From contig CAWAVV010000034.1 in NCBI GenBank assembly GCA_963785565.1, forward strand, positions 54,535-118,534: DNA of 64,000 nt, given 5' to 3'. The notes beneath the pieces were generated by a model. That model saw only the letters and a program-made list of their open reading frames with translations, did not search any database and was not told the DNA's origin. Both the position numbers and the translations under genes were made by a program. Below are positions 1 through 8,466 of the stretch, in pieces. The first letter of the stretch is position 1, and every line of letters begins with the position of its first letter. Origin of the DNA: AP-15 sp963785565. GTDB lineage: Bacteria > Pseudomonadota > Alphaproteobacteria > ATCC43930 > CGMCC-115725.

Positions 1-2
1 TG

Positions 3-1640
3 TTTGTCGGCATCGCCGTCGATTTCGCGATCCAATTCTGTGTCCGCTACCGCGAGATGCGCTGGGAAAACCCAGACCACGGTGCCGCCATGGCCGAGAC
101 CGGCCGGCGGGTCGGCGGGCAGATCCTGGTCGCGGCAGCGGCCACGTCGGCGGGGTTTCTCGCCTTTGTCCCGACCGAATTTCGCGGCGTCGCCGAGCTT
201 GGGCTGATTGCCGGGGTGGGGATGCTGATCGCCTTTTTGTGCACCGTCACCTTTCTCCCCGCGGCCATCAGCTTGTTCCGCCCGCGCGGCGAAAGCGCCT
301 CGGTCGGCTTTCGCTGGGCGGCGCCGCTCGACGAGATCGTGCGCCGACACCGCCGGCCCCTCTTGGCGCTGTTTGCCGCGCTGGCCGTGCTCGGCGTCGC
401 TCTGCTGCCACAGCTGCGCTTCGACTCTAATCCGCTGCATACCAAGAACCCGCACACCGAAGCGATGCGGACCCTTTCCGACTTGATGGATTCGCCGCTC
501 ACTAACCCGTTTACGATCGACCTCCTGACTGCGAACGTTGCTGACGCCGCGCCATTGTCGGAGCGGCTGCGGGAGTTGCCGCTGGTTTCGGGCGTGTTGT
601 CGATCGACAGCTTTTTGCCCAAAGACCAGAGGGCGAAGCTCGCGCAGATCGAAGATACGGCAACGTTGCTGGGCCCAACCCTCAGCCCGCCGGCGCCGGT
701 CCCGCCGCCGACGGCGCAGGAGATCCGCATCGCGGCCAACAACGCGCACGAGGCGATCGCGCAGGCGTTGACCAAATCATCGACCGATCCGCTGCTGGGC
801 GCTATCGCCGGCGATCTGCGCAGGGTGGCGGTGGCACCCGATCCGGTGGTGCTGGCCTTGAACCAGGCACTGACCCGCTTTTTGCCAGCGCAGCTCGATC
901 AGCTGCGCACTGCGCTCTCGGCCCAACCGGTGACCTTGCAGGACATTCCGCCGGCGTTGGCCCGCGACTGGGTTTTGCCTGACGGTCGGGCCCGCATCCA
1001 GGTCTTGCCCAAGCCCGAGGCGAACGACAGCCGCGGATTGAAGGATTTCGTCGCTCAAGTCAGAACGGTCGCGCCGAACGCCGGTGGCCCGGCAGTGACC
1101 ATCGAGGCGAGCAGCGCCACGATCGTCGGGTCGTTCCGCTCGGCTGCGCTGGCCGCCGTGGTCGCGATTACGATCATTTTGTTCGTCGCATTGCGTCGCG
1201 TGCTCGACGTGTCGCTGGTTCTGGCGCCGTTGCTGCTGTCGTCGCTGATGACGGTGATCGTCATGGTCCTGCCAGCGTTGCCGCTGAACTACGCGAACAT
1301 CATCGCGCTGCCCTTGCTGCTGGGTGTAGGCGTCTCGTTCAACATCTACTTCGTGATGAACTGGCGCGCCGGGCGGGTCGCAGTGCTTGGCTCCGCTACC
1401 GCTCGCGCGATCTTGTTCTCGGCGCTGACCACGGGCACCGCATTCGGCACGCTCGCGTTGTCGCAGCATCCGGGGACGGCGAGCATGGGCATATTGCTGC
1501 TGATCAGCCTCGGCTGCACCCTCGTCGCGAGCCTAGTCTTCATTCCGGCACTGCTGGCGTCGGTACCAAGGCCAAGATCGATGCCGGCAGGGCAGTCATC
1601 CGTCGACCACCAAGATAGCGGTCCGCCCGACGGCAGATGA
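3..1640 (+). CDS. RND/MMPL family transporter, hopanoid-associated HpnN-like (5' truncated by window edge)
   Basis: The reading frame is open from base 3, so this is the C-terminal portion of a larger inner-membrane RND exporter. The first visible residues (GIAVDFAIQF, then RYRE) match the conserved transmembrane 4 region of MMPL/RND proteins. A first hydrophobic bundle is followed by a long periplasmic loop (about residues 120-370) and a second bundle of about five helices near the C terminus. In alphaproteobacteria this architecture, with a roughly 870-residue total, is typical of HpnN, which moves hopanoids to the outer membrane. No hpn biosynthetic genes lie in the window, so the substrate is inferred from family resemblance only. 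Confidence 0.7.
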   Translation, partial: FVGIAVDFAIQFCVRYREMRWENPDHGAAMAETGRRVGGQILVAAAATSAGFLAFVPTEFRGVAELGLIAGVGMLIAFLCTVTFLPAAISLFRPRGESASVGFRWAAPLDEIVRRHRRPLLALFAALAVLGVALLPQLRFDSNPLHTKNPHTEAMRTLSDLMDSPLTNPFTIDLLTANVADAAPLSERLRELPLVSGVLSIDSFLPKDQRAKLAQIEDTATLLGPTLSPPAPVPPPTAQEIRIAANNAHEAIAQALTKSSTDPLLGAIAGDLRRVAVAPDPVVLALNQALTRFLPAQLDQLRTALSAQPVTLQDIPPALARDWVLPDGRARIQVLPKPEANDSRGLKDFVAQVRTVAPNAGGPAVTIEASSATIVGSFRSAALAAVVAITIILFVALRRVLDVSLVLAPLLLSSLMTVIVMVLPALPLNYANIIALPLLLGVGVSFNIYFVMNWRAGRVAVLGSATARAILFSALTTGTAFGTLALSQHPGTASMGILLLISLGCTLVASLVFIPALLASVPRPRSMPAGQSSVDHQDSGPPDGR

Positions 1641-1675
1641 CAGTCCCGTGACGATCAGCTGTTCGCGGCGATTGA

Positions 1676-2902
1676 TCAGGTCGTGGTTGGCGTTCCCCAG
1701 GATCGGACCCGGCCGGACAATCTTCTGTCTTGTTCGGGCCGAATCACGAAGCGGGTCATATAACGGGCAAAGCGCTCGTGCTCGCGGGCCGGATCGAGCC
1801 CGTAATCCTCGAGACGGGCGCGCCGCCCACGATAGCCGCCATTGGGATTCGCCGCCACCCGGCGAGCAATGCGGGCCGCCGCGTCGGGATCGAGAACCTG
1901 CCCGAAATGCCGGTAGAGCCCCGCTACGGTTCCCACCGGGTCGCGTACCAGGTCGGAATAATGAACGTGAAATATGGGCTTGGCGAAGCCTTCTTTGTCT
2001 GCGGCGGCGATCATCAGCCCGGCTGCTGTAAGCCAGCGCTCGCTGTCCTCGCGGCCGATTTCGATTCGGTCGATTCGACGACTGAAGGGACGCCGAAGCA
2101 CCTCGGTCAACCGCGCGACGGAGGCGAGCACCGCTACCGGGTCACGATGTACGAACACCAGATCGGCATCGGGATAGACCGTGCGGATCGCACCGAGCGC
2201 GAAGATATGGTCGGGGCATTTCAGTACCCAGCGCCCGCGACCACCCGCCTGATACTGGAGATGCTGCAAGAAGCGCCTGTGAAAGCGATAGGCGTCGAGA
2301 TGCCCGGTATCGTCGAGCCAGCGCCGATAGCGCGGAATGCGATAGGTCGTGTCGAAGCGCAGGCTGGCGAACAGATGCGCCGTGATCTCGGAACATTCCT
2401 GCGGCGAATCCGCCTTGATCGGGTGCAGGCGGCGGAATTGCGGCGCCAGCAGCTGGAATAGGCGCAGCTGCCGGGCAACCCGCCGCTGCCGCCGATCGGC
2501 GCCGGACCCGTTAGCCGGGTAGGGATGGATTAGCTGCCATACGCGAGGAACAAGATTAGCCCGATCTTCCGCCAGCAGACTGTGAAGAAAAGTGGTGCCG
2601 GAACGCGGCAGGCCGGCAACGACCAGCGGCCGCTCGACCGGTTGCCCGAGAATTTCCGGCGCGCGTTTTTCCTCCTCCTTTAGCCGCAACAGATTTGATA
2701 GGAAGCGTACCGTATCCCAGCGAATCGCGGCGCCCCCGAACAGGCTCAGATCGGCTTGCTCGCGGCAGGCGCTGAGGAATATCTGCAAGGGTCGCTCGAA
2801 CGGGACATCGCCGAAATCCGTCAGCCCGACGCGCCGCTGTGCTCGAGTGATCAGATGCCCGGCGCTTGGCGGCCGGCGCAGGCGGGTCAGCGCGTCAACC
2901 AT
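1676..2902 (-). CDS. Sulfotransferase family protein
   Basis: A protein of about 408 residues with the PAPS-dependent sulfotransferase fold. The 5'-phosphosulfate loop is LPRSGTT at residues 98-104 and a 3'-phosphate-binding stretch with VHRDP lies further on. It resembles the bacterial branch of large sulfotransferases with an N-terminal helical extension, whose acceptors are usually unknown. The frame stays open upstream to about 3337 but would then overlap cobA; the ATG at 2902 (MVDALTRL) or a TTG about 50 bases upstream are the realistic starts, and neither has a strong ribosome-binding site. It runs in the same direction as cobA, immediately downstream of it. Confidence 0.75.
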   Translation of the reverse strand: MVDALTRLRRPPSAGHLITRAQRRVGLTDFGDVPFERPLQIFLSACREQADLSLFGGAAIRWDTVRFLSNLLRLKEEEKRAPEILGQPVERPLVVAGLPRSGTTFLHSLLAEDRANLVPRVWQLIHPYPANGSGADRRQRRVARQLRLFQLLAPQFRRLHPIKADSPQECSEITAHLFASLRFDTTYRIPRYRRWLDDTGHLDAYRFHRRFLQHLQYQAGGRGRWVLKCPDHIFALGAIRTVYPDADLVFVHRDPVAVLASVARLTEVLRRPFSRRIDRIEIGREDSERWLTAAGLMIAAADKEGFAKPIFHVHYSDLVRDPVGTVAGLYRHFGQVLDPDAAARIARRVAANPNGGYRGRRARLEDYGLDPAREHERFARYMTRFVIRPEQDRRLSGRVRSWGTPTTT

Positions 2903-3188
2903 CGTATGGGCGAGCGGGGCGATTGCCTCGTCTGCGAGATGTTGGAACCATGTCCGCCGCAAACAGCAAGAGTCGGTCTCCCGCGGATGCCGATGACGCT
3001 CGGCAACAGGCCGGAATGCAGCCGCCCGCCAAGGGGCCGCTGTTGGGGCCTGCCGCCGCATTCGCCTTGTTATACGATGCCCGCCGGACGGTGGTCGATG
3101 GACGGTTTGCCGCGTCCCGATCGCTCCGACCCGCCAGCGGCCCCGATCGTGCGGCGACGCCCATGACCGGTGCGAGCGGGGCTGGAGG

Positions 3189-4016
3189 TTAGCGCTGCTT
3201 GCGGCGGCCGAGCGGATCCGGGTCGAGCCTCTTTCCGTCGAGAGCGCCCATCCAGTCGAGGCCGGCGCGCAACCGAACAACCTCGCCAACGACGATAATC
3301 GCGGGAGTTTCGCTGCCGGCGGTAGCGGCAACGGCATCGCCCAATGTCGACGTCAGCACCTGCTGCGCGGGCGTGGTCGCTCGACTGACGATCGCGACCG
3401 GATCATCGGGTCTGCGGCCCCCGGCAATCAGCCGCTCGACAATGTTCGGCAAATGCTTCAGCGCCATGTACAGCACCAGGACCGGCGCGCCGCGTGCGAT
3501 CGCGCCCCAATCGAGCCCGTCGGGAACGGCGCCGTCGCTATTGTGGCCGGTAATGAAGGTCACGGCTGAATTGGTGTCACGATGGGTGACCGGAATCCCG
3601 GCATAGGCGAGCCCGCCAATGCCGGCGGTGATCCCGGGGACGATGCGGAACGGGATTCCAGCCGCGACCAGCGCGAGCGCTTCCTCAGCGCCGCGCCCGA
3701 AGACGCAGGGGTCGCCACCTTTGAGACGCAGGACGCGGTTTCCGGCCTCGGCCAAGCGAACGAGTCGGGCCGAGATGTCGGGCTGGCTCGGCGAGGGGCG
3801 GCCACCCCGCTTGCCGGCGTAGTCGAGCGCCGCGCCGGGCCGCGCCAGGCGCAGGATGCGCGGATCGACCAGCGCGTCGTAGACGACGACGTCGGCAGTG
3901 CCGAGCGCGTGCAATGCCAACACGGACAAAAGTCCGGGTTCCCCGGGGCCGGCGCCGACGAGCCAAACCTGGCCAGGCTGGAAGTGGGGCAGACCAAGAC
4001 GCGCGCTGTCGATCAA
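3189..4016 (-). CDS. cobA: Uroporphyrinogen-III C-methyltransferase (SUMT)
   Basis: 275 residues. It transfers two methyl groups from SAM to uroporphyrinogen III, giving precorrin-2 at the branch point to sirohaem and cobalamin. The tetrapyrrole methylase signatures are clear: GAGPGEPGLLS at about residues 21-31 and LKGGDPCVFGRG at 98-109, followed by the PGITAG segment. Length fits a single-domain CobA, not the CysG fusion. No other cobalamin or sulfite-reduction genes are adjacent, so which branch it serves cannot be told from context. Confidence 0.92.
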   Translation of the reverse strand: MIDSARLGLPHFQPGQVWLVGAGPGEPGLLSVLALHALGTADVVVYDALVDPRILRLARPGAALDYAGKRGGRPSPSQPDISARLVRLAEAGNRVLRLKGGDPCVFGRGAEEALALVAAGIPFRIVPGITAGIGGLAYAGIPVTHRDTNSAVTFITGHNSDGAVPDGLDWGAIARGAPVLVLYMALKHLPNIVERLIAGGRRPDDPVAIVSRATTPAQQVLTSTLGDAVAATAGSETPAIIVVGEVVRLRAGLDWMGALDGKRLDPDPLGRRKQR

Positions 4017-4142
4017 AAGACGTCCCCAAAAGCCGACGGGCGAGAGGCCCGAAAGTAGTCATCCTGGCCGGTTTTGCTAAGATCGGGCAAACGTAGGGCT
4101 GGTAACATTTCTGCGTCGCTTCGGATGGAGGGAGAAGGGTTG

Positions 4143-4727
4143 ATGACTGCGCGTCGGACGGCGGTCCTCGGGCTGGCGATGATCGCCGTCGTCCTCTGGG
4201 GATCCGCATCGTGGGCGGACCTCAATCTATTCGGCGACTATTACTCGAATGTGGCCCGCGCCGCGGCGCAAAACGATGCCGAGACGGTCAGACAGCTCGT
4301 CGGCGGCGGTGACGGCAATCCGAACGCGGTCGACGAGAATTCGCGCACCGGGCTGCATTACGCGGCAATGAACGGCAATCTCGAGATCCTCGCGATCCTG
4401 ATCAAGGCCAACGCAAAGCTCAACGTCGGGGATCCGCTCGGGAACACGCCGCTGCATCTGGCGGCGGATCATAACCAGACCGAGGCAGCAAAGTTGTTGC
4501 TCGATGTTGGGGCCGAGGTCGATCCGCAGAATAAGGACGGGATGACTCCGCTGATGGTCGCGGCGAACCGCGGCAATCTCGAACTGGTTCGGGCATTGCT
4601 CGCCAAAGGCGCGAGCCCGACCAAGACCGACTATACCGGGCGGGACGCCTTAGGGTGGGCGCGGGAAAGCCACCGGCCGGCGGTGGTCGAGGCGATCAGC
4701 CGGGCGGTGGGCGCAAAGGGGTCATGA
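4143..4727 (+). CDS. Exported ankyrin-repeat protein
   Basis: 194 residues. The ATG at 4143 is preceded by a good ribosome-binding site (GGAGAAGG) and opens a signal peptide (MTARRTAVLG, hydrophobic core, ASWA cleavage site), so it is preferred over an ATG at 4074. About four ankyrin repeats follow (residues 65-190) with classic GxTPLHLAA and GMTPLMVAA helices. Ankyrin arrays bind partner proteins; with the signal peptide this one probably acts in the periplasm. It lies divergently from cobA and upstream of the cinA-like gene. Confidence 0.8.
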   Translation: MTARRTAVLGLAMIAVVLWGSASWADLNLFGDYYSNVARAAAQNDAETVRQLVGGGDGNPNAVDENSRTGLHYAAMNGNLEILAILIKANAKLNVGDPLGNTPLHLAADHNQTEAAKLLLDVGAEVDPQNKDGMTPLMVAANRGNLELVRALLAKGASPTKTDYTGRDALGWARESHRPAVVEAISRAVGAKGS

Positions 4728-4913
4728 GCGAAGAGCGGGACGGCGGGAGGTCCCCCTCTGATTTCCTGCCCGCCTCCGGATCGTGGGGGTCGCCCCGAGG
4801 CTTGCGCGAGATCGGCTGGCAGGACATCGTGATCGCGCGCCCGGCGAGGAACGGGCGCTCGAAGACCGGGCGCGTATCAAGCGCTCGGTTGACTGAAGAG
4901 ACGAGGGCAGCGC

Positions 4914-6194
4914 ATGCGCATCGAGATCATCTGCACCGGCGACGAAGTCCTGACCGGCAAGATCGTCAACACCAACTTCAGCTATATGAGCCAGAAGCTC
5001 GAGGATTTCGGGCTGTCGGTGGCCTGGGGGACGATCGTCGGCGATGACCGCGACGAATTGCTGGCGGCGTTTCGCATGGCCGGGGAGCGCGCCGACGCGG
5101 TCATCGTCAATGGCGGCCTCGGGCCCACCGTCGACGATCTGTCGCAGGAGATCGCGGCGCGCGCCGCCGGCGTCGACCTCGTATTGAACGAGGACTGGCT
5201 GGTTCGCATGGAAGGCTTCTTTCGCCGGCGTAACCGGGTGATGTCGGAGAACAATCGCAAGCAGGCGATGCTGCCGATCGGCGCCGAGATTCTGGACAAC
5301 CCGGTCGGCACCGCCTGTGGCTTTGCCCTCGACATCGGCAAGGGGCGGTTTTTCTTCACCCCCGGGGTGCCGCGCGAGCTGTTCCGCATGCTGGAGGAGC
5401 AGATCATCCCGCGCCTGCTGACGCGCGGTGGAACCCCGGGCGTGATCCATTTGAAACGGTTCCACTCTTACGGGCTCGGCGAATCGCATGTCGACCAATT
5501 GCTGGCCGGGGTCGAGGATCTGGTTCCCGACCACAGCGTCAAGCTCGGCTTCCGCACCCACTATCCGCAGATCGAGACCAAGCTGACGGTGCGCGGCGTC
5601 GACCAAACCGACAACGACCGCAAATTGGCGCCGGTCGTGGCGGAAGTGCGCAAGCGCCTCGGCAACTTCATCCTCGCCGAGGACGACCAGACCCTGGAAG
5701 GCGTCGTGCTGCGCGCGCTCGCGGCTCGGGACGGCTCGTTGGCGGTGGTCGAAACTTATACCGGCGGTCAGATCGCCGCCCGCATCGCCCATCTGCCGGG
5801 CGCCGAAAAGGTGTTCCGCCGCGGCCTCGTCGCCCGCGACCCGGCCGAGATCGCCGACGCTCTGGGCCTAGACGGCGCCTTGATATCGGGCGAAATGAGC
5901 CGTGAAACGGCCGAGGCGGTCGCGGCAGCCGTGCGGCAGGAGACCGGCGCCAGCCACGCGCTTGCGGTGCTGATCGAGGTCGATGACGGCCCCGACCGGA
6001 TCGATTTCGGCGGCAGCATCCATCTCGCGATCACCGACGGAGAGCGGATCGAATCCCGCCGCTCGCGCATCTATGGCGGCCGTGACTGGGTGCGCCTGGG
6101 CGCGGTCGAACTCGGCCTCGACTGCCTGCGCCGCTACCTGCAAGGCCTCCCGGTCACCGAGCGCACCGATTTCGAGAGGTCCGAGCAGAAGTAA
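4914..6194 (+). CDS. cinA: CinA family protein (molybdopterin-binding-like domain plus C-terminal domain)
   Basis: 426 residues. The N-terminal MoCF/CinA domain is evident from CTGDEVLTGKIVNTN and NGGLGPTVDD, as in COG1058 proteins linked to NAD-derivative salvage (ADP-ribose pyrophosphatase and NMN deamidase activities). The C-terminal CinA domain is present but diverged: the usual E-S-x-T-G-G motif of the NMN deamidase site reads ETYTGG here, replacing the serine with threonine. The ATG at 4914 starts directly at the conserved MRIEII. It ends 8 bases before the convergent ABM-like gene. Confidence 0.85.
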   Translation: MRIEIICTGDEVLTGKIVNTNFSYMSQKLEDFGLSVAWGTIVGDDRDELLAAFRMAGERADAVIVNGGLGPTVDDLSQEIAARAAGVDLVLNEDWLVRMEGFFRRRNRVMSENNRKQAMLPIGAEILDNPVGTACGFALDIGKGRFFFTPGVPRELFRMLEEQIIPRLLTRGGTPGVIHLKRFHSYGLGESHVDQLLAGVEDLVPDHSVKLGFRTHYPQIETKLTVRGVDQTDNDRKLAPVVAEVRKRLGNFILAEDDQTLEGVVLRALAARDGSLAVVETYTGGQIAARIAHLPGAEKVFRRGLVARDPAEIADALGLDGALISGEMSRETAEAVAAAVRQETGASHALAVLIEVDDGPDRIDFGGSIHLAITDGERIESRRSRIYGGRDWVRLGAVELGLDCLRRYLQGLPVTERTDFERSEQK

Positions 6195-6201
6195 TGTCCG
6201 G

Positions 6202-6873
6202 TTACTCGTCGCCCGCGACCGCGCGGTAATATTGCGGGGCCTCGCGGCGGTCGTGCATGCCGTAGTCGCGGATGATGCGTACCGACCGGTGGCGGATATC
6301 GATGGCGCCCGTCGTACTCGGCCGCCACCGCTCCCCGGCCAAGCGATCGCCCCAGGAAACCAGCAGCAGCGATTTGGCGGGATCGGTGATGCCGGTAAAG
6401 GCCTCGTGCGACACGACGCTGCTGATTTCCACCGCCGGCAGGCCGAGATCGGCTGCGAGCGCGTCACTGCCCGCGTCGCTATCGCCGGGCGGTCGAAATT
6501 CGGTGATCGAGACCAGTTTGGCGACGCCGGTTTCGGTCTCGTCGAAACGCTGCTGCGGCAGGCTACGATCTTTGGGAACATGAGTGTCGGCGACGACTTC
6601 GCCGACGCGGAGATGGTAATCGGCGAAGATGCTCGACCGCCCCTGTTCCTGAGCGTGATGATGGAGACCGAGTGTTCGCCAGCGGATCAGCGCCTTTTCG
6701 TCGCGCCAGGTCGACAACGACAGCACCCGGCCGTACCGGTGTTTGCTGGAAAACCGCTCGTTGTCGACGAAGCCGTCGATTTTCTCCAGCTCGGGCCTCA
6801 GCGTTCCGGCGAGATCGAGATAGTCGTTCCAGCGCTCCTGTTTCGGCTGAACCTCGAAGATCACGGCAAACAT
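6202..6873 (-). CDS. Antibiotic biosynthesis monooxygenase (ABM)-like domain protein
   Basis: About 223 residues. The first 100 residues (MFAVIFEVQPK, later FSSKHRYGRVLSLSTWRDE) match the small dimeric alpha/beta ABM barrel, here used by a cofactor-independent oxygenase-like or haem-related protein of unknown substrate. The C-terminal half (VSITEF and SLLLVSWGD) looks like a second, diverged copy of the same fold. GGAG lies 7 bases before the ATG at 6873; an ATG two codons upstream (6879) has poor spacing. Convergent with cinA. Confidence 0.65.
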   Translation of the reverse strand: MFAVIFEVQPKQERWNDYLDLAGTLRPELEKIDGFVDNERFSSKHRYGRVLSLSTWRDEKALIRWRTLGLHHHAQEQGRSSIFADYHLRVGEVVADTHVPKDRSLPQQRFDETETGVAKLVSITEFRPPGDSDAGSDALAADLGLPAVEISSVVSHEAFTGITDPAKSLLLVSWGDRLAGERWRPSTTGAIDIRHRSVRIIRDYGMHDRREAPQYYRAVAGDE

Positions 6874-7172
6874 CGTCATGCTCCGGCGGGCTAATCGCGG
6901 CCTGTGGCAAGCGCCGCAAGCGGCGGTCCTTGGCGGGTTCACCAATCAATATAGGGCGTCAACCGCTCAGTCGATGGCGGACGCCTCGGCGGCGGTCGAA
7001 CATTGGTCAAGGGAAGAATGTAACGTCCGACGTCGCCGATGCCACGCTACGTCGGAATTGAAAAATCACCGGTGTTTTCAGGCTGCTCTCGGCTGGGTGC
7101 CGCATCGGCCGGAGCCCGGTCCTCGCCCATGCCCGTGAAACTACCCGGTGGGCGAGGTTACCGGTAATCGCG

Positions 7173-7355
7173 TTACGGAACGCCGGTCGCCCGCTGCGTC
7201 TGAGAGGCGCCGCTGGTGACCGTATGACCGATCGCCGACACGTCTTGCCCGGCGCCGGCAACCGTGTCGCAGGCGGACAGCAGCGAGCCCATCCCCAGTA
7301 GTACGAGCGCTGCGAGCAGCAGCTTGGCGGTGCTATTGCGTCTGTCACTCTTCAT
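7173..7355 (-). CDS. Entericidin A/B family lipoprotein
   Basis: 60 residues. It starts MKSDRRNS, has a hydrophobic signal segment ending in the lipobox LLSAC (Cys29), then a short glycine/alanine-rich body (DTVAGAGQDVSAIGHTV) that is the entericidin hallmark. Such small lipoproteins are inserted in the cell envelope and are associated with stress and stationary phase. The start is fixed by a GGAGG 5 bases upstream. It is preceded by a perfect EcfG-type promoter (7394-7418) and belongs to the stress island at 7.1-8.4 kb. Confidence 0.85.
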   Translation of the reverse strand: MKSDRRNSTAKLLLAALVLLGMGSLLSACDTVAGAGQDVSAIGHTVTSGASQTQRATGVP

Positions 7356-7393
7356 ATGAACCTCCGAAACCACAGGTCGAACCCCGAACCTGA

Positions 7394-7418
7394 AACGATA
7401 CGAGACGCAATTGGTTCC
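7394..7418 (-). promoter_or_regulatory. EcfG-type (general stress response) promoter of the entericidin gene
   Basis: On the minus strand GGAAC (7418-7414) and CGTT (7397-7394) are separated by exactly 16 bases, matching the alphaproteobacterial EcfG consensus GGAAC-N16/17-CGTT. It lies about 40 bases upstream of the entericidin start codon. Confidence 0.7.
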
Positions 7419-7479
7419 GGATCTGCGATTGACTGCGTTTGTCCGCCGAGGTGAGACCATGGCGGGTCCTTCAAGCTGA

Positions 7480-7779
7480 TCAACCTTGGCGCGCCCGCGT
7501 TGTCGCTGTTTTTTTCGCCGAGGCAGAGCGTGCGCTTTTGGGCCGCGCCGCGGCAGCCGCGCCGCCGAGCCGACCGCCCTTGCGCGCGGGCTCCTTGTTG
7601 ACCGCATGGCCCCGCCCCGAGCCCGACTTCTTGCCGCCGCCGGTCATCTTGTTGACGGTTGCCCATGCCCGCCGTTCGGCTTCGCGCTCGCCCACGCCGC
7701 GCTCCTCGTAGCCTTCTTCGATATGCTCGGCTTGGCGCTTCTGCTTGTCGGTGTATTTCGATTTGTCGCCCCGCGGCAT
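7480..7779 (-). CDS. Small basic stress-type protein, commonly annotated plasmid stabilization protein
   Basis: 99 residues, very hydrophilic and lysine/glycine-rich. The N-terminal part (MPRGDKSKYTDKQKRQAEHI) and the segment EREAERRAWATVNK are conserved in a small protein found across rhizobia and relatives and often labelled plasmid stabilization protein; the true function is unknown. The glycine/basic tail (GGGKKSGSGRG) looks disordered and resembles dehydrin or KGG-type stress proteins. A strong GGAGG precedes the ATG, and an EcfG-type promoter lies at 7821-7846. No plasmid genes are near, so a chromosomal stress role is more likely than plasmid maintenance. Confidence 0.75.
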   Translation of the reverse strand: MPRGDKSKYTDKQKRQAEHIEEGYEERGVGEREAERRAWATVNKMTGGGKKSGSGRGHAVNKEPARKGGRLGGAAAAARPKSARSASAKKTATTRARQG

Positions 7780-7820
7780 CCGAACCTCCTTCGCTTGACA
7801 TGCTTAGTGCCTGATCGCGA

Positions 7821-7846
7821 AACGAAACAGGCCTGGATTTAGTTCC
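7821..7846 (-). promoter_or_regulatory. EcfG-type promoter of the plasmid-stabilization-like gene
   Basis: GGAAC (7846-7842, minus strand) and CGTT (7824-7821) with a 17-base spacer, a perfect match to the EcfG consensus, about 40 bases upstream of the ATG at 7779. Confidence 0.7.
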
Positions 7847-7891
7847 GTGGATAGTCGACACCGGCGCTGAGACCGAAACAGGAAAGACTTC

Positions 7892-7917
7892 GGAACCGAT
7901 CCTATCTCGGCACTGTT
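7892..7917 (+). promoter_or_regulatory. Possible EcfG-type promoter of the PRC-barrel gene
   Basis: GGAAC at 7892-7896 and TGTT at 7914-7917 with a 17-base spacer; the -10 element differs from CGTT at one position. It sits about 32 bases upstream of the ATG at 7950 and is divergent from the promoter at 7821-7846. Confidence 0.5.
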
Positions 7918-7949
7918 TTGCAACTCGACTAACTGAATGGAGGTCGAGT

Positions 7950-8333
7950 ATGGATACGGTAGTCGGAACGGACGCTGCAGTGCGAGAGACTGCTCGCCTG
8001 ATCGCCAGCGATAAAGTCGAGGGGACGGCGGTTCGCAACGTCAGTGGCGACAAGGTCGGCACGATCGAGCGAGTCATGATCGACAAGCGGGCCGGCAAGG
8101 TCGCCTACGCGGTGATGAGCTTTGGCGGGTTTCTCGGGATGGGCCAGGATTACGTTGCGCTGCCTTGGCACATGCTGCGCTACAACGAGAACCTCGACGC
8201 CTACGAGATGAATATTACCGAGAACCAGCTGCGCGGCGCGCCCGGCATCGCCCAGGGGTGGGACACCGGCATTGTCAGCCGGGATTGGGAGCGCAACGTC
8301 CACACTTACTACGGAGTCGACCCGTATTGGTGA
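7950..8333 (+). CDS. PRC-barrel domain protein
   Basis: 127 residues. The PRC-barrel fold covers about residues 17-90: LIASDKVEGTAVRNVSGDKV, then IERVMIDKRAGKVAYAVM and the LPW strand. PRC-barrel proteins of this small soluble type are common in alphaproteobacterial stress regulons, while related domains serve RNA metabolism and photosynthetic reaction centres. GGAGG precedes the ATG. A strong terminator follows at 8357-8388, so it is monocistronic. Confidence 0.85.
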   Translation: MDTVVGTDAAVRETARLIASDKVEGTAVRNVSGDKVGTIERVMIDKRAGKVAYAVMSFGGFLGMGQDYVALPWHMLRYNENLDAYEMNITENQLRGAPGIAQGWDTGIVSRDWERNVHTYYGVDPYW

Positions 8334-8356
8334 TCCAGCCAGTCAGTGTCACGCGA

Positions 8357-8388
8357 ACGGAGCGGCTTCGGCCGCTCCGTTTCGTTTT
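8357..8388 (+). terminator. Rho-independent terminator after the PRC-barrel gene
   Basis: A perfect 10-bp stem (ACGGAGCGGC, 8357-8366, with GCCGCTCCGT, 8371-8380) closed by a TTCG tetraloop and followed by TTCGTTTT. Confidence 0.9.
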
Positions 8389-8466
8389 AGGACCCTCACT
8401 TCATGCTGGGAATGGGAGGCGTTTGGGTGTCAGGATCAAAGCTCAGTTCGAGCAACGCGGTCCGAC

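Noticed and set aside
4724..5047. A plus-strand frame starting with ATGA overlap on the ankyrin gene
   Set aside because: It has no ribosome-binding site of note, resembles no family and runs 134 bases into cinA in another frame, so translation is doubtful.
4722..5792. A 356-codon open frame antisense to the cinA-like gene
   Set aside because: No recognisable domain, and it overlaps a well supported gene; a shadow of codon bias.
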